DNA of 64,000 nt from JAJPXC01 sp964520525 (GCA_964520525.1 CAZFNR010000003.1:62001-126000), one strand, 5' to 3'. Positions 42,438-51,364 are shown, counted from the first letter of the stretch. Notes: a model not told the origin generated them from the sequence alone. Numbers and translations are program-made.

Positions 42438-43343
42438 TTAACGGCGGGGAATCTCACGCAGGCTGTAGATTTTAGAGCTCCATGGCGAGTAGGCGCGTTT
42501 CACCTTGTTGATGGTGAGCACGGTCTGCTCCTGGTCGTGTGAGTTGAGGTGCTCATGGAGAGCCATGACGATAGCGGCGATTTCTTCGCTTGAGTCGTGG
42601 TCAAGGCGTTTCTCTTTAGGCGTTTCGTGGAGTGCGAGGCCGTGGGAGTGCATCTTGTTGAGTTTGGAAGTGTGCGCTCCGATGCGGCTGATGAGATAGA
42701 AGCATAAGCTTAGCAGCAGCAGTGCCGTAAAGACGATGCACATGGCCAAGACGGTCATGCCGAGGCCGAGTCCGTCTTTCTCTCTGAACATATCGACTTT
42801 GACGTTGGTGTCGCGGATTATGTTGTTGCTGGAGGGGGTGATGTGGCTTCCGGCCAAACCGGTGCGCACTTCCCAACCCTCTTTGCCGTCGTCTTTGCGG
42901 GCATAGGTGTGTCCGGCGGGGAGATTGGCAGGGACTGTTACCTCGTCGATGAGAGTCTTGCCATCTGCGTCATACACGCCAATCCAGTTGTCTTGTCCCG
43001 GGGTGAGGGTGAAGCTCATGTGGAATGTGCCTCTCGACGGTTTGCCGTCGGCCCAGAACAGGACGTGCTGGCGAGCGGGGATTTCGGTGTTCACGTCACC
43101 TAACGGCACGGGGTATTTTTTAGGTTGTGCCGGGTCGTTGGTGATGAATACGTTGGATATTTCCAACGGGCCGAAAGTTGAGTTGAACAGTTCGACCCAA
43201 GCCTCGCGCTGTCCGTAGTCGTCAACGACATTGCTGTCGTTCTGAACCATTATCTCGTTGATGCACAGCCCGCGTCGTCCTTGAGCGAAGGAAACTGAGG
43301 CGGCGAGCAGCGCGACGAGAGTGAAAATTAGATGCTTTTTCAT
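42438..43343 (-). CDS. Lamin-tail domain fused to OadG-type (gamma/delta) subunit
   Basis: A 301-residue protein with a signal peptide (MKKHLIFTLVALLAASVSFA), a lamin-tail-like domain at about 25-150 (INEIMVQNDSNVVDDYGQRE, WVELFNST, later HVLFWADG), and an OadG-like part. In the latter, GLGLGMTVLAMCIVFTALLL is the membrane helix (about 191-216), followed by a cytoplasmic tail with many His residues. OadG subunits normally have 80-120 residues and just one membrane helix; they assemble the pump. The fused domain would lie in the periplasm. Confidence 0.85.
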   Translation of the reverse strand: MKKHLIFTLVALLAASVSFAQGRRGLCINEIMVQNDSNVVDDYGQREAWVELFNSTFGPLEISNVFITNDPAQPKKYPVPLGDVNTEIPARQHVLFWADGKPSRGTFHMSFTLTPGQDNWIGVYDADGKTLIDEVTVPANLPAGHTYARKDDGKEGWEVRTGLAGSHITPSSNNIIRDTNVKVDMFREKDGLGLGMTVLAMCIVFTALLLLSLCFYLISRIGAHTSKLNKMHSHGLALHETPKEKRLDHDSSEEIAAIVMALHEHLNSHDQEQTVLTINKVKRAYSPWSSKIYSLREIPRR

Positions 43344-43366
43344 ATTCTGATAAAAACGTTGCGCGG

Positions 43367-44920
43367 TTAGAGTGGAATGTTGCCGTGTTTCTTGGCGGGA
43401 TTGACAACTTTCTTGGTGGCGAGCTGTTGCAGGGCGCGTATCACGCGGAAGCGTGTGTTGCGCGGCTCGATGATGTCGTCGATGTAGCCATACTTGGCGG
43501 CGTTGTAGGGGTTGCAGAACAGTTTGTTGTACTCAGCCTCTTTTTCGGCAAGCACTTGCGCGGGGTTGTCAGACTCTTTTGCTTCGCGCGCGTAGAGTAC
43601 TTCGACAGCTCCGGCTCCACCCATGACTGCGATTTCGGCTGTAGGCCATGCGTAGTTCATGTCGCCGCGGAGTTGTTTACAGCTCATCACGATGTGGCTT
43701 CCGCCGTAGCTTTTGCGCAGTGTGACTGTGACTTTGGGCACTGTGGCTTCGCCGTAGGCATAGAGCAGCTTGGCTCCGTGGAGAATTACGCCGTTGTATT
43801 CCTGTCCGGTGCCGGGGAGGAATCCGGGGACGTCGACGAGGGTCACCAATGGGATGTTGAAGGCGTCGCAGAAGCGCACGAAGCGCGCGCCCTTGCGCGA
43901 GGCGTTGCTGTCGAGCACGCCGGCGAGGTATTTGGGCTGGTTGGCTACGATGCCGACGGCCTGGCCGTTGAAGCGGGCGAAACCGATGATGATGTTTTTG
44001 GCGTAGTCGCGCTGCACTTCAAGGAATTCGCCGTTGTCGATTATCGCGCCGATAACCTCGTACATGTCGTAGGGGCGGTTGGCCGAGTCGGGGATTATGT
44101 CGTTGAGCGAGTCCTCAAGACGGTCAATCGGGTCGGTGCATTCAACCAATGGGGGCTCCTCAAGGTTGTTTTGGGGAATGTAGCTGAATAATTTGCGGAT
44201 GATTTTGAGTGCTTCTTCGCCGTCTTCGGCTGCGAAATGCGCTACGCCGCTCTTCTGGGAGTGTACTTCCGCTCCGCCGAGTGTGTCTTGTGTGACATCT
44301 TCTCCGGTCACGGTTTTCACCACTTTGGGACCTGTGAGGAACATGTATGAGATGCCCTTGGTCATGATGGTGAAGTCGGTGAGGGCGGGAGAGTAGACCG
44401 CGCCGCCGGCGCATGGGCCGAGGATGCCTGAAATCTGCGGAATCACGCCCGATGCCATGATGTTGCGCTGGAATATCTCGGCATATCCGGCGAGGGCGTT
44501 GATACCCTCTTGGATGCGTGCGCCGCCTGAGTCGTTGAGGCCGATGACTGGCGCGCCCATCTTCATGGCCATATCCATGACTTTACAGATTTTGAGGGCC
44601 ATTGTCTCGGAGAGTGAACCTCCGAAAACGGTGAAGTCTTGTGCGAATACATAGACGAGTCGGCCATCGATGGTGCCGTAGCCGGTCACAACGCCGTCGC
44701 CGAGGAATGATTTCTTCTCTTGTCCGAAGTTTGTGCAACGGTGACGGACAAACATATCGAGTTCCTCAAATGAGCCTTCGTCGAGGAGCTGGGCGATGCG
44801 TTCGCGGGCGGTGTATTTGCCCTTATCGTGTTGCTTTTGGATGGCTTTCTCTCCGCCACCAATGCGAGCCTCATTTCGCAGTGCGATGAGCTCTTGCACT
44901 TTTTCAAGCTGTGTACTCAT
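43367..44920 (-). CDS. mmdA: Methylmalonyl-CoA carboxyltransferase (alpha) subunit
   Basis: A 517-residue carboxyltransferase that transfers CO2 from (S)-methylmalonyl-CoA to biotin. It has the crotonase-fold family signatures (GRLVYVFAQDFTVFGGSLSE, DSGGARIQEG, GPCAGGAVYSPAL, and the C-terminal LRKSYGGSHIVMSC). The propionyl-CoA carboxylase beta family is the same fold, but the neighbours (Na+ pump beta subunit, no biotin carboxylase) show a decarboxylase. It follows the epimerase by 42 bases. Confidence 0.95.
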   Translation of the reverse strand: MSTQLEKVQELIALRNEARIGGGEKAIQKQHDKGKYTARERIAQLLDEGSFEELDMFVRHRCTNFGQEKKSFLGDGVVTGYGTIDGRLVYVFAQDFTVFGGSLSETMALKICKVMDMAMKMGAPVIGLNDSGGARIQEGINALAGYAEIFQRNIMASGVIPQISGILGPCAGGAVYSPALTDFTIMTKGISYMFLTGPKVVKTVTGEDVTQDTLGGAEVHSQKSGVAHFAAEDGEEALKIIRKLFSYIPQNNLEEPPLVECTDPIDRLEDSLNDIIPDSANRPYDMYEVIGAIIDNGEFLEVQRDYAKNIIIGFARFNGQAVGIVANQPKYLAGVLDSNASRKGARFVRFCDAFNIPLVTLVDVPGFLPGTGQEYNGVILHGAKLLYAYGEATVPKVTVTLRKSYGGSHIVMSCKQLRGDMNYAWPTAEIAVMGGAGAVEVLYAREAKESDNPAQVLAEKEAEYNKLFCNPYNAAKYGYIDDIIEPRNTRFRVIRALQQLATKKVVNPAKKHGNIPL

Positions 44921-44962
44921 TAATGATGTATTATGTTTTGTTTGTTGGAAATGATGTTGGAT

Positions 44963-45385
44963 TTATTGTTTTTTGGGGTCTTCGCAAAGCTCAACGAGCG
45001 TTCCGCAGGTCGATTTGGGATGGAGAAACGCGATGTTCAGACCTTCAGCTCCTTTGCGGGGGGCTTTGTCGATTAGACGGCAGCCTTTTCCCTCAGCTTC
45101 AGCGAGAGCGTTGGCTACACCGTCGGCCATGGCGAAAGCGATGTGCTGTATGCCGCCGCGACCGCCGTTGTTGGCTATGAATTTGGATATGGCGCTGTCG
45201 TCGGATGTGCCTTCGAGAAGTTCTATTTTTGTTTGTCCGACCTTGAAAAACGCTGTGCGCACTTTTTGGTCAGCTACTTCTTCGATGGCGAAACATTTAA
45301 GGCCAAGGATGTTCTCGTAGAAAGGGATAGCCTCGTCCAAGCTGGGAACAGCTATGCCGACGTGCTCAATGTGAGAAATGTTCAT
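44963..45385 (-). CDS. mce: Methylmalonyl-CoA epimerase
   Basis: A 140-residue vicinal-oxygen-chelate fold enzyme that interconverts (R)- and (S)-methylmalonyl-CoA. It begins ISHIEHVGIAVPSLDEAIPF with the metal-binding histidine, has the second histidine in GIQHIAFA and ends GTLVELCE with the metal-binding glutamate. It connects methylmalonyl-CoA mutase (elsewhere) to the decarboxylase. It is the first gene of the five-gene operon. Confidence 0.95.
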   Translation of the reverse strand: MNISHIEHVGIAVPSLDEAIPFYENILGLKCFAIEEVADQKVRTAFFKVGQTKIELLEGTSDDSAISKFIANNGGRGGIQHIAFAMADGVANALAEAEGKGCRLIDKAPRKGAEGLNIAFLHPKSTCGTLVELCEDPKKQ

Positions 45386-45425
45386 GATAATAAATTATTT
45401 AATTGGTTTATGTTGCTATAAATGA

Positions 45426-45477
45426 GATTGTTATGCGCCGGGCTGCCGCGGCGCGGCGCCTCAGCGGGCTAACAATC
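45426..45477 (-). promoter_or_regulatory. GC-rich structured leader of the mce-mmd operon
   Basis: Within the 5' leader, arms of 8 bp (45426-45433 and 45470-45477) enclose a very GC-rich core with palindromic GCCGCGGC and GGCGCC. It would fold strongly at the 5' end of the message. No riboswitch family is recognised. Confidence 0.5.
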
Positions 45478-45480
45478 ACG

Positions 45481-45488
45481 CAAATATA
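45481..45488 (-). promoter_or_regulatory. -7 box of the mce-mmd operon
   Basis: TATATTTG on the minus strand, 96 bases before the epimerase start. The expected upstream TTTG is not visible. Confidence 0.65.
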
Positions 45489-45577
45489 CCAATTTTTTTG
45501 TTAAATGAGATTATGTGATGTGTCGTTTCGCCCAATTTTATCGACCGAATAAACAAGTGCCTATTTTGGGAGAAAAA

Positions 45578-45622
45578 GATACAAACAAAAATGGAGTGCG
45601 GCCTGTTGGCTACACTCCATTT
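45578..45622 (-). terminator. Terminator of the beta-helix protein operon
   Basis: AAATGGAGTG (45589-45598) pairs with CACTCCATTT (45613-45622). On the minus strand a T-rich tract (TTTTTGTTTG) follows, making a good intrinsic terminator. Confidence 0.82.
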
Positions 45623-45676
45623 CTATTAGTGCTTCATTGTCAAATGTGAAGTCCTTTGACTGATGCTCTTGCGGGG

Positions 45677-47659
45677 TTAATTTCTGCCGCCGGGGCCACC
45701 GCCGCCAGGGCCACCGCCGCCGGGGCCACCGCCGCCGGGGCCGCCGCCTGACGAGTATTGTGATAGAGTGACCGAAGAACCGCCTGTAACAGTAGCTCCG
45801 ATAAGGCCTACCCCGCCAAAATATTCCGTGCCGCCGCTGGCTGTCACGCCCGATTTCAGCGTTGTAGTCCCGGCAGTGGATACTACCAGTGTGTTGCCGC
45901 CGCTGCTCGGGGTCTTGAATACAAATTCCACGTCACTGCCGTTGTAGAGGGCATACCATGCGTTTTTCGACCATGACGATGATGAGTAGCAGGTCTGTGT
46001 CAGGCTGCTTCCTGATTCGAGTCCGCCGATTGCCACGAGGGTGCCGCCTGTGAAGTAGAACTTCTTGTTCTCTTCGGAGTTGGCGTCGATTGCCAATTCG
46101 GGTGAACGCGAGCCGATGGCGTAGACAAGGCCGCCTTTCATGTACAGGTTGCCGTTTGCGTCGAGGCCGTCGTTGTTGGTGGCTCGGGCGTAGACGTATC
46201 CGCCGGTGATGGTCATGTCTTGCCCTGAGTTGATGGCGTCGTCGTAGGCGTTGACGGTGACGTGCCCGCCTGAGATGTTCAGATAATTTTTGCTTTCAAT
46301 GCCTTCGGCGTTGCGTCCGGCTGTCGTCACTGAGATAGTGCCGCCTGTGATGTCGATACCGCCGGCATAGGTGTAGCTGTTGCCGTTCTGGGTCTTAATG
46401 CCTGCTTTGATGCCCTTGGGCGATGAATAGTAGTCGCTGTCGACGTTGTCGGTGTTTCCGGTGTAATTTGTGTTCTCGGTGGTGCCGTTGTTGTAGTATA
46501 GCCCGCCTGAGGTGGCGACGTTGATGATGCCGCCCGAAACGGTCAGCACGCTATCGCATTTCATGCCTTTGCCGCCTGAGCCGGTGGCTGTCAGGTTAAG
46601 AGTTCCGTCGCTGATGTTGATATTGCGGTCGCTGCTTATACCGCAAGCCGCTTTGGTTTCAAGGTCTTCGGTGTCCCATCTGCCGTTGCCGGTAGTCTTG
46701 ACTGTGATGTCGCCTCCGGATATGCTTATGTCGCCTTCTGCCTTGATGCCCTTGGCTGCGACTGCGGGTGCGACTATCTCGATTGTGCCTCCGCTGATGT
46801 AGATGTTACCGCTGTCTTCGTCTTCGTGGTCGGTGGTGGCTCCTGTCGAGGCGATGCCGTCGATGTCGCATTGTATGCCGTCGTCGCCTGTGTTTTTAAT
46901 GTTGATTGAGCCGCTTTCCATCAAGAAATACTCGTTACATGAAATACCGTCGCCGACCGCCGACAGAATGTTGATAGTGGCGTTCTTGATAGTGATGTAT
47001 TCGCCGGTCTTGATGCCGTGTTTGACGTTGCCGGTGACGTTGAGCGTGCCTTTTTGGGCAAATTCAGCGTGGCCTTTTATGTAGAGGCATCCTTTTTGCG
47101 AGCCAGACGCGGCGTCGGTCAGGGTGTTGACGGTGCCGCTAACGACTTTGACTTTGATGCGTTTGCCGTTGAATATGCCTATCGCCGCTCCGCTGTAGAC
47201 CGGCGTGGCGTTGGTTAGCTCAAGCCCGTTGAGCGTCACCGTGGCTTTGTAAGAGCCTGACATGTAGAACTCACCGTCGGTGCTTGTGCCCGACAGATTA
47301 TAGGTGATTTCTTCGGCGAGGTCGCTGCTTTGAGTTATCGAGACATGGGCCCCCGAGATTTCAGTCTCGACGTAGCGGGCTATGTTGCCGGCTACAAACA
47401 CTGAGGCGGAGTTGCCATTGTAGACTACGTCGATAGCCCCGTCGGTAACTAAATCGTCATTGACATACATATTGCTGATGCCGTTGACGGCAAAAGCCTT
47501 GTCCATTATGGTGAGTGTGGTGCCGTCAGTGTAGGTCATTTCTCCGGCTTGAGCGGCGGGGAAGCGATATGTGACATTTCCGACGCTGACATTCAGAGTC
47601 TGGGCTATTGCTGCTGAGTAGAAAAGCAATGCCGTCAGTAGGGTGAATATATTTCTCAT
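45677..47659 (-). CDS. Secreted beta-helix protein (Cthe_2159 carbohydrate-binding family)
   Basis: A 660-residue exported protein with signal peptide MRNIFTLLTALLFYSAAIA. Its core (about 110-560) consists of repeating right-handed beta-helix units (for example KHGIKTGEYITIKNATINIL, DGISCNEYFLMESGSINIKN) as in the Cthe_2159 carbohydrate-binding family, which binds acidic polysaccharides. The C terminus is a GGGPGG repeat tail (about 640-660) encoded by a 15-base tandem DNA repeat (45683-45745). It overlaps its small partner gene by ATGA. Confidence 0.8.
   Translation of the reverse strand: MRNIFTLLTALLFYSAAIAQTLNVSVGNVTYRFPAAQAGEMTYTDGTTLTIMDKAFAVNGISNMYVNDDLVTDGAIDVVYNGNSASVFVAGNIARYVETEISGAHVSITQSSDLAEEITYNLSGTSTDGEFYMSGSYKATVTLNGLELTNATPVYSGAAIGIFNGKRIKVKVVSGTVNTLTDAASGSQKGCLYIKGHAEFAQKGTLNVTGNVKHGIKTGEYITIKNATINILSAVGDGISCNEYFLMESGSINIKNTGDDGIQCDIDGIASTGATTDHEDEDSGNIYISGGTIEIVAPAVAAKGIKAEGDISISGGDITVKTTGNGRWDTEDLETKAACGISSDRNINISDGTLNLTATGSGGKGMKCDSVLTVSGGIINVATSGGLYYNNGTTENTNYTGNTDNVDSDYYSSPKGIKAGIKTQNGNSYTYAGGIDITGGTISVTTAGRNAEGIESKNYLNISGGHVTVNAYDDAINSGQDMTITGGYVYARATNNDGLDANGNLYMKGGLVYAIGSRSPELAIDANSEENKKFYFTGGTLVAIGGLESGSSLTQTCYSSSSWSKNAWYALYNGSDVEFVFKTPSSGGNTLVVSTAGTTTLKSGVTASGGTEYFGGVGLIGATVTGGSSVTLSQYSSGGGPGGGGPGGGGPGGGGPGGRN
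45683..45745 (-). repeat. 15-bp tandem repeat coding for a Gly-Pro tail
   Basis: Four near-identical units of GGGGCCACCGCCGCC on the plus strand code for the C-terminal Gly/Pro tail of the beta-helix protein. Unit number could vary between strains. Confidence 0.85.
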
Positions 47660-48024
47660 TTTACAGCGATTTTATATGTTGCGTTTTTGTCCCTAATTAG
47701 ATATATGCCATTTGTCATCAGGCCTTTCTGAACTCTGTTTCCTCTAAGGTCATAGATTTCCATATCGTCCGTGATTTCGGCGGCGTTAATCTCATGTACG
47801 CCCGACGTGAGGTCGGTTGCGGAGAAGTACATTTTGCTAAGATTGGAAATAACGTACGATTTTTGGCCGACGGTCAGGACACTCTCGGAAATGTTCATTT
47901 CCAGTCCGGTAGAGGCGAAAGAGGCTTTGCTGCCATCCGTTGTCTCAAAAGTCAGATAGGGGTAATCGCCGGCATAGGAATATGCCCCCATCATGACAAA
48001 CATAATAAGTAAGATTTTTCTCAT
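47656..48024 (-). CDS. Small secreted partner of the beta-helix protein
   Basis: A 122-residue protein with a signal peptide (RKILLIMFVMMGAYSYA), a short N-terminal beta region (YPYLTFETTDGSKASFASTG) and a type IX-style C terminus (MEIYDLRGNRVQKGL, then NGIYLIRDKNATYKIAVK). The N-terminal half resembles the start of the beta-helix protein (a TYTDGTTLTI/GQKSYVISNLSKMYF-type motif in both). It is first in a two-gene operon. Function unknown. Confidence 0.7.
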   Translation of the reverse strand: MRKILLIMFVMMGAYSYAGDYPYLTFETTDGSKASFASTGLEMNISESVLTVGQKSYVISNLSKMYFSATDLTSGVHEINAAEITDDMEIYDLRGNRVQKGLMTNGIYLIRDKNATYKIAVK

Positions 48025-48049
48025 GGTTAAAGTTGAATTTTATTTTGCG

Positions 48050-48057
48050 CAAAGGTA
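48050..48057 (-). promoter_or_regulatory. -7 box of the beta-helix operon
   Basis: TACCTTTG on the minus strand, 26 bases before the start of the partner gene. Confidence 0.6.
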
Positions 48058-48143
48058 GGTATTAAACATATCGATTCGTTGACGCATTTACCGAAATTAT
48101 TTACCAAAAGTCGGTTTTAGTTGTTTTACATCGGCCAAACGGT

Positions 48144-48151
48144 TATTTTTG
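48144..48151 (+). promoter_or_regulatory. -7 box of the AraC-family gene
   Basis: TATTTTTG with TTGT 19 bases upstream. It is divergent from the beta-helix operon promoter 87 bases away. Confidence 0.55.
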
Positions 48152-48183
48152 TGTTTGGAATGTCTTCGTAACCCAAACGTATT

Positions 48184-49026
48184 ATGGACGCTGATTACCA
48201 ATATAATGAACCGATGAGAGCCCTGCGGGCACAGTATACGGATGTCGTATTGAAAGAGATATGTAAATTTCCGCTATCCGCCTATAAGGACGCTCACATA
48301 TCAACCGATATGGTTATCGCGCTTTGTCTGCAAGGAGAGACCCGGAGCCATTTTGATATGCGCCCGGTGAGTTTCCGGCCGCATGACATATCGGTTATGC
48401 TTCCTAACCATATCATTTCCCGGTGCGAGAGTTCCGACGATTATAGAGCTTTAGTTGTGGTCATCCCTCAAAATCTATACAACAAGCTTATCCACCACGA
48501 TTCGTTTAACAATTTCCACCAATACAGATATGAGCCGTGCTTTCACTTGAGCGATGAGCAATATGAAAAAATAATGTCGATAATGAGTGCTATGAAAGTC
48601 GCCGTTGACAGCAAACACGCCAAGCGGTTGAGCATGATAGCCAACATTCTTGATGTTTTTTTCTATGAACTTAACGACTACCGGGAGGCCGACAATAAAC
48701 TCTCAGTCCAAGGGTCGCTGTTCCAGCGGTTTTATGACTTGCTGGTAGATAATTATAGCAGGCATCATGAGGTGACGTGGTATGCCGACAAACTTAATCT
48801 GACGCCGAAACATTTTTCCACGACTATACGCAAGATAACAGGACTTAGCGCCGGTGCGTGGATAAGCAATTTTTTATCTCTAAAAGCAAGGTCGTTGATT
48901 CAAACACGTCAAAATCTTAATCTTCAGGAAATCGGCCTCATGCTTGGCTTTGTCAACACTACCTCGTTTTGCCGTTTTTTCCGACGCATGAATCAGATGT
49001 CGCCAAAAGAATATAGGGAGAGTTAA
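48184..49026 (+). CDS. AraC family transcriptional regulator
   Basis: A 280-residue regulator with an N-terminal cupin-like ligand domain (residues 25-160) and a C-terminal double helix-turn-helix of AraC type (WYADKLNLTPKHFSTTIRKI, then LQEIGLMLGFVNTTSFCRFF and MSPKEYRES). It is divergent from the beta-helix operon, so that operon is its most likely target (inference). Ligand unknown. Confidence 0.88.
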   Translation: MDADYQYNEPMRALRAQYTDVVLKEICKFPLSAYKDAHISTDMVIALCLQGETRSHFDMRPVSFRPHDISVMLPNHIISRCESSDDYRALVVVIPQNLYNKLIHHDSFNNFHQYRYEPCFHLSDEQYEKIMSIMSAMKVAVDSKHAKRLSMIANILDVFFYELNDYREADNKLSVQGSLFQRFYDLLVDNYSRHHEVTWYADKLNLTPKHFSTTIRKITGLSAGAWISNFLSLKARSLIQTRQNLNLQEIGLMLGFVNTTSFCRFFRRMNQMSPKEYRES

Positions 49027-49168
49027 ACGGTCGGAGCGCGTCAAATCGGTCTTGACGGCGACAGCTGCGCCATGTCGGCTATTTTGTCAGTGCTGTCAGT
49101 CACATTGTCAGTCATCGCTGTCTTCTAAAATGTTGATAATCACCGGGTAATAAACCCCGCAACTTTTT

Positions 49169-49183
49169 TGGCATCAGATTTGT
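49169..49183 (+). promoter_or_regulatory. dnaK: Sigma-54-like -24/-12 promoter upstream of dnaK
   Basis: TGGCAT-N5-TTGT resembles the sigma-54 consensus TGGCAC-N5-TTGC with two mismatches and the correct 12-base distance between GG and the -12 element. It lies 89 bases before the dnaK start. No TAnnTTTG box is seen in this leader. Confidence 0.5.
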
Positions 49184-49272
49184 TTTCTATGTGTCAGCTC
49201 CTCCCGACCGTGGGGCGCGGCGAACAGTGATAATTAAAAAAAATAAAAACAATATATTAAATCCAATTTATT

Positions 49273-51183
49273 ATGGGAAAAATTATCGGTATTGACTTGG
49301 GAACCACCAACTCATGCGTGGCAGTACTTGAAGGAAATGACCCCGTTGTCATCCCTAACAGTGAAGGACGCAATACCACCCCGTCGGTAGTCGCATTTGT
49401 TGACGGCGGCGAGCGTAAAGTGGGCGACCCGGCGAAACGTCAGGCGATTACCAACCCCAAACGCACCATCTATTCAATCAAGCGTTTCATGGGTGAGACT
49501 TATGACCAGGTGAAAAATGAGATTGACCGTGTGCCATACAAAGTGGTGCGCGGCGACAATAACACACCCCGTATCGACATTGACGGTCGTGAATACACAC
49601 CGCAGGAAATATCGGCTATGATTCTTCAAAAGATGAAGAAAACAGCCGAGGATTATCTCGGGCAGTCTGTGACCGAGGCTGTCATCACGGTGCCGGCATA
49701 CTTCAACGACTCGCAACGTCAGGCAACGAAAGAGGCGGGCGAAATCGCCGGCCTGACCGTGAAACGTATCGTTAACGAACCTACAGCGGCCGCACTTGCT
49801 TATGGCCTTGACAAAACCAACAAAGACCAGAAAATCGCCGTGTTTGACCTCGGCGGCGGTACATTTGATATTTCAATCCTTGAACTTGGCGACGGCGTGT
49901 TTGAAGTGAAGTCGACAAATGGTGACACCCACCTCGGCGGCGACGACTTCGACCACGTTATTATCGACTGGCTTGCCGACGAGTTCCAAAGCGAGGAAGG
50001 GGTAGACCTCCGTCAAGACCCCATGGCGTTGCAGCGTCTGAAAGAGGCGGCCGAGAAAGCCAAGATTGAACTTTCAAGCACCACCAGCACTGAAATCAAC
50101 CTCCCCTATATCATGCCTGTCAACGGTATTCCAAAACATTTGGTAAAGACCTTGACCCGCGCTAAATTCGAGCAATTGGCCGACCGTCTGATTCAAGCTA
50201 CTATCGTGCCGTGTCAGCAAGCCCTTAAAGATGCCGGCCTTTCGGCTAATGAAATCGACGAGGTTATCCTCGTGGGCGGTTCGACACGTATCCCCGCTAT
50301 CCAGCAGATTGTCGAGAAGTTCTTTGGCAAAGCGCCTTCTAAGGGTGTAAACCCCGATGAGGTTGTTGCTGTCGGTGCGGCTATCCAAGGCGGTGTGCTC
50401 TCGGGCGACGTCAAAGATGTGCTTTTGCTCGACGTTGTGCCTCTGTCGGTCGGCATCGAGACTCTCGGTGGCGTGATGACTAAACTTATCGAGGCCAACA
50501 CCACTATCCCGACCCGCAAGAGCGAGACATTCTCAACAGCTGCCGACAACCAGCCTTCGGTTGAAATCCATGTGCTTCAGGGCGAACGCCCCATGGCTAA
50601 GGACGACAAGACCCTCGGAAAATTCCACTTGGATGGAATAGCTCCCGCACCCCGCGGTATTCCGCAAATCGAGGTTACATTTGAGATTGACGCAAACGGT
50701 ATTCTTAATGTTTCGGCCAAAGACAAGGCGACCGGCAAAGAACAGAGCATCCGCATCGAAGCGTCAAGCGGCTTGACCGACGCTGAAATCAAGCGCATGA
50801 AAGATGAAGCCGCTGCCAATGCCGCAGCCGACGCCAAAGAGAAGGAGCGCATCGACAAACTCAACAAAGCCGATGCCATCATCTTCCAGACCGAGAAACA
50901 GCTTGGTGAGCTTGGCGACAAGATTCCCGCCGATAAGAAAGCTGCCATTGAGAGTGCTGTCGCTCACCTGAAAGACGCTCACAAGGCTCAGAATCTCGAC
51001 GGTATTGATGCCGCTATCAAAGAAATAGAGACTAAATTTGGCGAAGCGCAACAAGACATCCTCAACGCCCAGCAACAGGCGCAAGCCGGTGCCAACCCCG
51101 GCGCGCAGGCAGGTCCCCAACCCGGCACTAACGCCGGCGGCGACGACCATGTCACCGATGTCGACTTCGAGGAAGTGAAGTAA
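49273..51183 (+). CDS. dnaK: Chaperone DnaK (Hsp70)
   Basis: The cytosolic Hsp70 chaperone binds unfolded proteins with ATP. The 636-residue protein has all Hsp70 signatures: GIDLGTTNSCVAV at the start, IAVFDLGGGTFDISILEL, VILVGGSTRIPAIQ, and a C-terminal lid of Ala/Lys/Glu-rich helices, a Gln/Gly/Ala-rich linker and the final acidic VDFEEVK that binds cofactors. It is not followed by dnaJ; the terminator is close. The upstream region lacks a CIRCE element. Confidence 0.97.
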   Translation: MGKIIGIDLGTTNSCVAVLEGNDPVVIPNSEGRNTTPSVVAFVDGGERKVGDPAKRQAITNPKRTIYSIKRFMGETYDQVKNEIDRVPYKVVRGDNNTPRIDIDGREYTPQEISAMILQKMKKTAEDYLGQSVTEAVITVPAYFNDSQRQATKEAGEIAGLTVKRIVNEPTAAALAYGLDKTNKDQKIAVFDLGGGTFDISILELGDGVFEVKSTNGDTHLGGDDFDHVIIDWLADEFQSEEGVDLRQDPMALQRLKEAAEKAKIELSSTTSTEINLPYIMPVNGIPKHLVKTLTRAKFEQLADRLIQATIVPCQQALKDAGLSANEIDEVILVGGSTRIPAIQQIVEKFFGKAPSKGVNPDEVVAVGAAIQGGVLSGDVKDVLLLDVVPLSVGIETLGGVMTKLIEANTTIPTRKSETFSTAADNQPSVEIHVLQGERPMAKDDKTLGKFHLDGIAPAPRGIPQIEVTFEIDANGILNVSAKDKATGKEQSIRIEASSGLTDAEIKRMKDEAAANAAADAKEKERIDKLNKADAIIFQTEKQLGELGDKIPADKKAAIESAVAHLKDAHKAQNLDGIDAAIKEIETKFGEAQQDILNAQQQAQAGANPGAQAGPQPGTNAGGDDHVTDVDFEEVK

Positions 51184-51212
51184 GCCGTCAATTTAGAAAT
51201 ATCTAAATCCAT

Positions 51213-51253
51213 AAAAATGGAGTGTAACTCTAAAGGTTACGCTCCATTTTTTT
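51213..51253 (+). terminator. Terminator of dnaK
   Basis: A 16-bp stem with one G-U pair (51213-51228 with 51236-51251, loop TCTAAAG) ending in a T-run. It could also work on the minus strand. Confidence 0.9.
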
Positions 51254-51364
51254 AATACTCTTTTCGCTCTTGATACATATCAGGTTCATTGAATGGTTCA
51301 CCAATAGCGAGGTCGGTTCGGACTTTTTGCATAGCTTTAGCGTTGAATAAGAAATGATTGTATT

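Noticed and set aside
43385..44191. 268-codon plus-strand frame over mmdA
   Set aside because: Shadow frame in a conserved metabolic gene, Val/Ala/Gly-rich and without known motifs.
45683..45745. Possible CRISPR or intergenic repeat at the GC-rich 15-base units
   Set aside because: The repeat is inside a reading frame and codes for a Gly-Pro tail; there are no spacers.
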